In this document: piece after piece, positions 14,301 through 18,576 of the stretch
Position numbering within the stretch: the stretch's first letter is position 1
How the letters are laid out: the number at the start of each line of letters is the position of its first letter
From: JAOUEE01 sp051011595
GTDB taxonomy: Bacteria > Actinomycetota > Acidimicrobiia > Acidimicrobiales > SHLQ01
DNA length: 18,576 nt
Assembly: GCA_051011595.1 (NCBI GenBank)
Contig: JBPCTQ010000028.1
Coordinates: forward strand, 1 to 18,576
Direction: 5' to 3'
Notes under the pieces: generated by a model
Database searches by the model: none
The model's input: the letters and a program-made list of their open reading frames with translations, nothing else
Told to the model about the DNA's origin: nothing
Made by a program: the position numbers and the translations under genes

Positions 14301-14629
14301 TCAACGGTGGGTTGGGTAACGACTTTGCCTGGGGCAATGAGCAGAACGACGTGCTCAACGATCCCGGCGGCACCAACGTGCTCAACGGTGGGCCTGGCGA
14401 TGACGTGGCCACCGGCGGGTCCGGACCCGACCAGATATTCGGCGACGGCGACAACTCCCAGGCGGGCGACGACACGTTGCTCGGCGGGGGCGGCTCCGAC
14501 TTCCTGCTCGGGTTCGCCGGCAACGACAGCATCAACTCGGTGGACGGTTTCCCGGACACGGTGAACGGCGGGCCCGGCGCCGACAACTGCACCACCGAAG
14601 CCATCGACACGGTGTTCAACTGTCCATGA
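11333..14629 (+). CDS. Secreted subtilisin-like serine protease (S8) with PPC-like domain and RTX tail
   Basis: A 1098-residue exported protease. A Sec signal peptide (basic MKRDHFR, hydrophobic core, cleavage probably after GVGA) is followed by an acidic Pro/Asp-rich linker and an inhibitor-I9-like propeptide (about 142-232, with VIPSAVATVDSAGLEALL). The catalytic domain has D266 (AILDSGV), H321 (HGTHVAG), oxyanion Asn in AAGNNG and S496 (GTSMAAPHVAG), so it should be active. The domain is Cys-rich, including several Cys around H321, suggesting disulfides. Residues about 569-683 form a beta-sandwich like bacterial pre-peptidase C-terminal (PPC) domains (SIWWTWTP, FDTVLSV, YRIRVDGF). From G700 to the end runs a long GGxGxD-type nonapeptide array that should bind calcium. 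Having a Sec signal, it does not need type I secretion. The RTX tail is collinear with that of the next protease. Confidence 0.92.
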   Translation: MKRDHFRVVVLVAIMSMLAALMGFVPGVGAQEDEEIPRKTAPDTQSDGEWDGDSFAGYPADDADYPADDDPESKTEELGEVGTNSPDAEDVPGAPAPPGTDDGATLIAPGDMAGDSADALRAAVAAAAAGDPGEAAATPEGTLRVVVSMNLAVQLLADLSDAEAASQQEAIDASMATLAGLLAGTDSTVVRAYEVIPSAVATVDSAGLEALLASSDVAAIQVDQAFEPALDVSTGVIDSDLLNQAGVLGNNYEGSTGGAYEVAILDSGVRPDHDAFGSRVVAQACFSATSWCPNGGAVQIGGNAGAHCAYTSGAFTAECWHGTHVAGIAAGGAFSGGHEGVARGAGIVAVQVGHRSCSFPNYCWRYFFSDLDLALGHVVALKNGGRNIAAVNMSLGGPLSTGVCDAGFPATQNLFAQLDALQVAPVAAAGNNGSQTQVTYPSCLSGSYAVSATNDADVPAGFSNSNALTNWWAPGVSIDAAFPTSTTAHGNFSGTSMAAPHVAGGFALLRECIGNSTDEAVAADLNATGVNVTRNAVTRKRINVLDAATQNVNNNDFAFPEVFNGDGPINDYDWNVCADAEAGEPGPGSIENSIWWTWTPSTTGTATISTNDGGGNVTTFDTVLSVFQGNSLGSLNLLAHDDDGGVGLRSLVNVPVNGGQTYRIRVDGFAAANGELNLHIENGPPPTCRGIPATIVGTVGDDNIVGTPGNDTIVAGNGNDTVDGGGGNDTICGGAGNDTLDGGSGNDTIDGETGVDHLDGGTGADSMFGGPQADHLLGGTGNDFMLGNAGFGDLNDVGDTLEGQDGDDILDGWVGNDVILGGAGFDQLLGAVGNDILNGGSDGDDIFAGDGADTAFGQGGNDYIDGGSGGDTLLGFGESDTIFGGLGSDIINGGPGNDILRGDDNNDSIFGQGGTDDIAGGAGNDFIIGLDGNDTIEGDTGDDVVNGGPGVDTVSGGSQNDTLYGLTGNDILNGDGGDDRIFGQIGNDAINGGLGNDFAWGNEQNDVLNDPGGTNVLNGGPGDDVATGGSGPDQIFGDGDNSQAGDDTLLGGGGSDFLLGFAGNDSINSVDGFPDTVNGGPGADNCTTEAIDTVFNCP
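13430..14590 (+). repeat. RTX calcium-binding nonapeptide repeat array of protease 1
   Basis: In-frame tandem nine-codon units of the form GGxGNDxIx, roughly forty over about 385 residues. The units closest to consensus are at the start (GNGNDTV, GGGNDTI, GAGNDTL). Later units are degenerate and interrupted by non-repeat spacers such as WGNEQND and DPGGTN. Such arrays fold into a calcium-stabilised parallel beta-roll. At DNA level GGCAACGACACC recurs many times. Confidence 0.9.
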
Positions 14630-14635
14630 TGATCT

Positions 14636-14668
14636 GGTGTTCCGGGCCGGCGGGCGGCCCGGAACACC
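14636..14668 (+). terminator. Strong GC-rich hairpin after the first subtilase
   Basis: A perfect 13-base stem (14636-14648 with 14656-14668) and loop GGCGGGC begins 7 bases after the protease stop. There is no T run, which is common for terminators in high-GC actinobacteria. It probably separates the two protease transcripts. Confidence 0.7.
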
Positions 14669-14701
14669 GGCTCACTGGTTGCGCACGATGTTGATTGTTA
14701 C

Positions 14702-14732
14702 CCTCTGAAAGGGCAGGAAACTCTTTCAGAGG
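14702..14732 (+). promoter_or_regulatory. Leader hairpin covering the likely ribosome binding site of the second subtilase
   Basis: A perfect 10-base inverted repeat, CCTCTGAAAG (14702-14711) and CTTTCAGAGG (14723-14732), with an 11-base loop. The 3' arm ends in AGAGG, the only Shine-Dalgarno-like sequence at a usable distance (11 bases) from the GTG at 14744. The fold could hide it in RNA. Alternatively the dyad is an operator for a dimeric repressor. Confidence 0.5.
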
Positions 14733-14743
14733 CGGTCATTGGC

Positions 14744-17185
14744 GTGTCGTCCCCACAACGGATACCCGCGGCGCAACGGCTGATCGGCATCGCGCTGGCC
14801 CTCGCCGGTCTGTTCGCTTTCGGACTGTCGCCCGTTGGCGCGGCATCGGAGCCCACACCGGCCGACGACGAGCGTCTGATCGATCGGCCCGTTCCCCCCA
14901 AACCCGCCCAAGGATCGGTACCGGCCGGCTCCTCATCGCAGTTCCTGCACCTCAAGCTCAGCGAAGGATCCACCGCTCGACTCGACGGCGCCGACCTCGA
15001 AGGGGCACCCGCTCCCGGAGTCGCATCGATCAACACCATCTTGGCGAACGGGTCTGCCCTGACCCCCATGTTCGATCGCCCGCCGGCCGCACTCCGGGCC
15101 GAGAAAGCCCGTCTGGAAGCGGCCACGGGCCATGAGCAAGCCGACAAGAGCTTGTGGTTCCGGGTCGAACTACCGCCTGCGACCGATGCCGCGTCCATCA
15201 TCGATGATCTCAACGCCCTGGGTGTGGTCGAGATCGCTTACGCCGAGCCGCTGCCGCCGCCCCTTCCCGTCACCCCCGACTTCGAGCCGATGCAGGCCTA
15301 TCTCGACCCCGCGCCCGACGGCATCGATGCCGACTTCGCCGGAACCGTGGCCGGCGCCACCGGCACCAACGTGAAGATCATCGACATCGAGTACAGCTGG
15401 AATCCGAACCACGAGGATCTCACCAAGTCGGTGGGTGGGCTCATCCCCAATGGGACACCGTGTGACCCGTTCACCAGCAACAACCATGGCACGGCCGTGC
15501 TCGGTGAGCTCATCGCCGACGACAACGGTTTCGGCGTCACGGGCGCTATCCCCGATGCCGACATCGGGATGACCAACGCGGCCCGCCTGGAGGGCGGTTC
15601 GTGTCTCTGGCGACTGGCCGCAGCCATCGATGTGGCCCATGCCAACCTGTCCGCTGGTGACGTCATCCTGCTCGAGCAGCAGGCCTTCGGCCCGGGAAGT
15701 TGCCTGGTGGCCGCCGAATGGGTTCCCGCCCACTACGACGCCATCGTCGCCGCGGTGGCCGACGGGTTGATCGTGGTGGCCGCCGCCGGCAATGGTGGCT
15801 GCGACACCGACCTCCCGGCCTACGGCAGCCCCTTCCCGATGGGACGACCGGACTCGGGGTCCATCATCGTGGGCGCGGGCCACCCGCCGGTCAGCGGCAG
15901 TCCGGCGCGCAGTCGCCAGTCGTTCTCCAGCTTCGGTTCTCGGGTGAACCTTCAGGGCCATGGCTCCGGGGTGACCACCACCGGCTATGGCAGCCTCCAG
16001 GGCGGCCCCGTCGACGAGTGGTACACGGCATCGTTCAATGGCACGTCGAGTGCGTCGCCCAACGTGGCCGCGGCGGCCGGTTCGCTGTCGAGTGTGGCCC
16101 AGCAGAACGGATCGTTGATGACCTCCCAGCAGGTGCGCTCGGCCCTCGACGCCACGGGCACCCCTCAGGACACCACCAGCCCGGGAGCCCTGAGCGGCCA
16201 CATCGGTCCGCTCCCCGACCTCGGAAGTGCCCTGACGGCATCGTTCTGCAACGGCCTGCCGGTCACCGTCGACCTGTCTCTCGGGCAGTCGCCCACCGCA
16301 AACGACGACGTGATCCTGGGGACCGCCGGCCCGGACACCATCGTGGCCGGCCTGGGCAACGACACCGTGTGCTCACTGGGCGGTGACGACACCGTGAACG
16401 GGGGCGCCGGAAACGACTGGGTCGATGCCGGAGCCGACAACGACATCGTCTTCGGGCTCGACGGTGCCGACACACTCGAGGGTGGTGCAGGCGACGACCA
16501 GCTGTTGGGTTTCGCCGGCGACGACATCCTGAGTGGTGGCAGTGGTGCCGACATCTTGAACGGCGGGGCCGACAACGACTCACTCGATGGCGGCGACCAC
16601 AACGACCAGCTCTACGGGCAAGGGGGCGACGACACCGCCGACGGTGGCAGCGGTGACGACTTCATCATCGGCGTCGACGGCACCGACGAGCTCGACGGCG
16701 GCCCGGGCAACGACGTCGTCAACGGCGGCCCCGGCGGCGACACCCTCAACGGGAGCACCGGTGACGATGTGTTGTACGGCTTGGCCGGCGACGACACCCT
16801 CAACGGTGGCGATGACAACGACTCCGTGTTCGGGCAGCTCGGCAGCGACACCATCGACGGCGGCGCCGGCGACGATGCGCTGTGGGGCAACGAACAAGAC
16901 GACACGATCACCGACCCGTCCGGCACCAATGTGATCAACGGTGGCCCCGACCACGACACCATCACCGGCGGCAGCGACGACGACCAGATCTTCGGCGACG
17001 GCAACCTCATTCAAGCCGGGAACGACATCCTCACCGGCGGCGGCGGCGCCGACCTCCTCAACGGTTTCGCGGGCAACGACACCATCAACGCTCAGGACGG
17101 TGTGGCCGACACGGTCAACGGCGGTCCCGACACCGACACCTGCACCACTGACATCGGGGTCGACACCGTCTACAACTGCCCCTAG
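14744..17185 (+). CDS. Secreted subtilisin-like serine protease (S8) with RTX tail, second type
   Basis: An 813-residue exported protease starting at GTG 14744. An Arg-containing N-terminus and hydrophobic core lead to a probable signal cleavage after SPVGA. A prodomain-like stretch of about 160 residues follows. The catalytic triad is D214 (IIDIEY), H248 (NNHGTAVLGE) and S435 (NGTSSASPNVA), with oxyanion Asn in AAAGNGG. It belongs to a different S8 subgroup from the first protease: NHGTAVLG and GTSSASP replace HGTHVAG and GTSMAAP, and there is no PPC-like domain. From about N520 to the end it is an RTX array whose last 189 residues align with the last 188 of protease 1 without gaps until the final dozen residues. 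The end has the same cysteine pair (DTCTT...DTVYNCP). It probably acts outside the cell and is stabilised by calcium. Translation may be controlled by the leader hairpin. Confidence 0.9.
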   Translation: MSSPQRIPAAQRLIGIALALAGLFAFGLSPVGAASEPTPADDERLIDRPVPPKPAQGSVPAGSSSQFLHLKLSEGSTARLDGADLEGAPAPGVASINTILANGSALTPMFDRPPAALRAEKARLEAATGHEQADKSLWFRVELPPATDAASIIDDLNALGVVEIAYAEPLPPPLPVTPDFEPMQAYLDPAPDGIDADFAGTVAGATGTNVKIIDIEYSWNPNHEDLTKSVGGLIPNGTPCDPFTSNNHGTAVLGELIADDNGFGVTGAIPDADIGMTNAARLEGGSCLWRLAAAIDVAHANLSAGDVILLEQQAFGPGSCLVAAEWVPAHYDAIVAAVADGLIVVAAAGNGGCDTDLPAYGSPFPMGRPDSGSIIVGAGHPPVSGSPARSRQSFSSFGSRVNLQGHGSGVTTTGYGSLQGGPVDEWYTASFNGTSSASPNVAAAAGSLSSVAQQNGSLMTSQQVRSALDATGTPQDTTSPGALSGHIGPLPDLGSALTASFCNGLPVTVDLSLGQSPTANDDVILGTAGPDTIVAGLGNDTVCSLGGDDTVNGGAGNDWVDAGADNDIVFGLDGADTLEGGAGDDQLLGFAGDDILSGGSGADILNGGADNDSLDGGDHNDQLYGQGGDDTADGGSGDDFIIGVDGTDELDGGPGNDVVNGGPGGDTLNGSTGDDVLYGLAGDDTLNGGDDNDSVFGQLGSDTIDGGAGDDALWGNEQDDTITDPSGTNVINGGPDHDTITGGSDDDQIFGDGNLIQAGNDILTGGGGADLLNGFAGNDTINAQDGVADTVNGGPDTDTCTTDIGVDTVYNCP
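16301..17140 (+). repeat. RTX calcium-binding nonapeptide repeat array of protease 2
   Basis: In-frame nine-codon GGxGxDxLx units, roughly thirty. It opens with DDVILGTAGPDTIVAG, matching the opening of the first array. It runs parallel to the C-terminal part of the first array, including the same non-consensus spacers (LLGFAG, FGQLG, WGNEQDD, DPSGTN, QIFGDG). Confidence 0.9.
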
Positions 17186-17210
17186 GTCGCGCCCGGTGAC
17201 GGGCCGGGAG

Positions 17211-17216
17211 TAGGTT
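17211..17216 (+). promoter_or_regulatory. Candidate -10 box for a near-leaderless transcript of the SDR gene
   Basis: TAGGTT ends 8 bases before the GTG at 17225, with no Shine-Dalgarno sequence between. This resembles the arrangement at 1965 and 79. No clear -35 is present. Confidence 0.35.
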
Positions 17217-17224
17217 CTCCGATC

Positions 17225-17857
17225 GTGAAGATCGCCGTCCTGGGGGCCACCGGACAACTCGGTCGAGAGTGTGTGCAGCAGTGTCTCGACGGAGGCCACG
17301 ACGTTCGCGTGTTGGCCCGTACACCCGACCGTCTCGATCACGAGGTTCGCTCGAGAATCGATGTCGTTGTCGGCGACGGCCTCGATCCCGCCGCGGTAGC
17401 CGCCACGGTGGGCGACAGCGATGCCGTCCTCTTCGCCATCGGCGTCGACAAGCACTCACCGGAGAACCTCTGTACCGACGTGACGGCACACATCCTCGCG
17501 GCGCTGCCTCCCGGTGGGTCGCGTTTGGTGTGGTGTGGCGGCGGCAGCACGGTGATCCCGAACGACGTCGTGACGTTGGGTTCACGATTCGTCGAGGGCT
17601 TCGCCCGGGTCTTCCTCGGCCTTCGTCATCGTGACAAGGCCCACCAGTGGGCGCTGCTGCAGGACCACCTCGACATCGAATGGGTGGGCGTCCGACCGCT
17701 GCAGATGCGCGCCGGGCCACGCCGAGGTGAGTATCGGATGGGTTATGACCGCTACAGCGGCCTGTCGAAGATCAGCTTTGCCGACTGCGCCGACGCCATG
17801 ATCGGGGCGCTCACCGACGATCGTTGGCTGCACCAGGCCCCGATCGTCCAGTACTGA
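17225..17857 (+). CDS. NAD(P)-binding atypical short-chain dehydrogenase (NmrA-like)
   Basis: A 210-residue cytosolic Rossmann-fold protein. The nucleotide-binding GATGQLG is at residues 7-13, directly after the first strand. It has the alternating strands and helices of atypical SDRs, including a DAVLFAIGVD segment where the usual extended SDR would have NxAG. The C-terminal part has KAHQWALLQDHLDIEWVGVRP, the usual helix-strand and RP turn of NAD(P)H-binding (PF13460/NmrA-like) proteins. No YxxxK catalytic pair is evident, so it may be a redox sensor, chaperone-like factor or reductase of unknown substrate. The GTG start is chosen because the first strand begins at once and a TANNNT box lies just upstream. 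It is 39 bases after the second protease, with only a weak hairpin between, so read-through is possible. Confidence 0.83.
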   Translation: MKIAVLGATGQLGRECVQQCLDGGHDVRVLARTPDRLDHEVRSRIDVVVGDGLDPAAVAATVGDSDAVLFAIGVDKHSPENLCTDVTAHILAALPPGGSRLVWCGGGSTVIPNDVVTLGSRFVEGFARVFLGLRHRDKAHQWALLQDHLDIEWVGVRPLQMRAGPRRGEYRMGYDRYSGLSKISFADCADAMIGALTDDRWLHQAPIVQY

Positions 17858-17884
17858 TCTTCCACGAGACTTGCCCCTCGATCG

Positions 17885-17900
17885 CGACCGGTGCCGGTCG
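17885..17900. terminator. Possible bidirectional terminator hairpin between convergent genes
   Basis: CGACCG (17885-17890) and CGGTCG (17895-17900) form a 6-base stem with loop GTGC. It sits in the 46-base gap between the SDR stop and the stop of the facing membrane-protein gene. Position is good, but the stem is short and has no T run. Confidence 0.4.
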
Positions 17901-17903
17901 GTC

Positions 17904-18575
17904 TCAGGGGGAGCCTTGTGGCGCCGAGGTCGTGTGCCACAGCTCGATCGTCTGAATGAACCAGAAGAGACCGAACAACCCGATCTCGACGGCCTCGACG
18001 ATCAACACATTGTGGTCCCAGCTCGAGAAGGCCATCGGTAGCGCAGCCAAGAGCATCGCCACGAAGATGAGGAGATACACGACCAAGAAGAACCGCTTCT
18101 CCTTCACACTCCGGAGCTCCCAAGCGTTCAGGGCGACCGCGGCGGCCAAGAAGATGAACAGCCCGACAGCAGCCAACCCGTGAGCCCGATCGTTGAAGTC
18201 GCCCCACCAGTGGAATGCGCTCCACACCGCGCCGACGAACACCACCGTCCCGATCAGAGGCAGGAGAGGGCTCGGCGAGCCGACCCCGGAACCCTTTTGC
18301 GACTTCGAGAGGGCAACGGCGCCGATCCACGCGGCGATACCCAGGACTCCGGCGAAAATGAGGGACCGGATGTTGTTGTCGATGTTGGCCACGACCCAGG
18401 TCGCCAACGTTCCGTCTGAGTTCAGTGGTTTGGCCGGTGGCTCGACTGACCAACAGTTGCCGACGTTTGTGGTCGGCACCACCGCCACGAGTGGCGCCAG
18501 CATGCCGGAGAAGTTGAGGCAGATGTCCACCTCCGTCGATCGGCCCTTGATCACGATGAGGCCGAAACCCACCAC
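17904..18575 (-). CDS. Integral membrane protein of unknown family, probably cut at its N-terminus
   Basis: The frame runs from its stop at 17904 to the window edge with 223 visible codons. GTG codons at the very end could be starts, but the gene may begin outside. About five hydrophobic helices are visible (roughly 69-89, 103-123, 134-152, 160-182 and 190-212 of the visible protein). The N-terminal 65 residues are more polar, with two cysteines (C19 and C41), and could form an extracytoplasmic loop. Distinctive segments are HWWGDFND between helices 2 and 3 and SSWDHN between helices 4 and 5. I do not recognise the family and assign no function. It converges on the SDR gene. Confidence 0.7.
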   Translation of the reverse strand: MVGFGLIVIKGRSTEVDICLNFSGMLAPLVAVVPTTNVGNCWSVEPPAKPLNSDGTLATWVVANIDNNIRSLIFAGVLGIAAWIGAVALSKSQKGSGVGSPSPLLPLIGTVVFVGAVWSAFHWWGDFNDRAHGLAAVGLFIFLAAAVALNAWELRSVKEKRFFLVVYLLIFVAMLLAALPMAFSSWDHNVLIVEAVEIGLFGLFWFIQTIELWHTTSAPQGSP

Positions 18576-18576
18576 G

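Noticed and set aside
13430..17140. Tandem DNA repeats that might be a CRISPR or intergenic repeat array
   Set aside because: Periodicity is 27 bases and strictly in frame with RTX nonapeptide coding units; there are no unique spacers between identical repeats.
17191..17204. GCCCG-GTGA-CGGGC hairpin after protease 2 as a terminator
   Set aside because: A 5-base stem without a T run is too weak to call; transcription may read into the SDR gene or stop here.

Overview
The window comes from a high-GC (mid-60s percent by eye) actinobacterial chromosome. Evidence includes a Hanks-type kinase and FHA pair, two hexameric-type glutamate dehydrogenases, a long acyl-CoA dehydrogenase of the methylsuccinyl-CoA type, secreted subtilases with RTX tails, and several genes whose start codon follows a TANNNT box by only 6 to 8 bases (possible leaderless transcripts). 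An Acidimicrobiia-like lineage is my guess from overall flavour and is not proven. No rRNA, tRNA, CRISPR array, insertion sequence or phage gene was seen.

Layout. (1) 1-1887, minus strand: a small His/Cys-containing membrane protein, glutamate dehydrogenase 1 (4-base ATGA overlap), then the first 24 codons of a nitronate monooxygenase-like gene that leaves the window. (2) 1979-4755, plus strand: acyl-CoA dehydrogenase, histidine phosphatase and a MaoC/hotdog enoyl-CoA hydratase. (3) 11072 down to 4765, minus strand: a tightly packed five-gene run of lipoprotein hydrolase, TauE/SafE-type permease, Ser/Thr kinase, FHA protein and glutamate dehydrogenase 2. Its junctions are +11, -4, -1 and +14 bases. 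(4) 11333-17185, plus strand: two secreted subtilisin-like proteases with different catalytic halves but collinear RTX (calcium-binding nonapeptide) C-terminal arrays. A strong hairpin lies between them, and a second hairpin covers the likely ribosome binding site of the second gene. (5) 17225-17857, plus strand: an NAD(P)-binding atypical SDR. (6) 17904-18575, minus strand: a five-helix membrane protein cut by the window edge.

The most interesting unit is the kinase-FHA-glutamate dehydrogenase block. In mycobacteria and corynebacteria the FHA protein GarA/OdhI, controlled by kinase PknG, regulates glutamate dehydrogenase and 2-oxoglutarate dehydrogenase. Here a short soluble kinase, an FHA protein of a different and larger architecture, and a glutamate dehydrogenase are consecutive and probably co-translated. 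This suggests an independently built phospho-switch on nitrogen/carbon metabolism, linked to a membrane permease and a surface hydrolase. That link is inference from gene order and motifs only. The second notable unit is the protease pair, which reads as one duplicated RTX tail attached to two different proteases.
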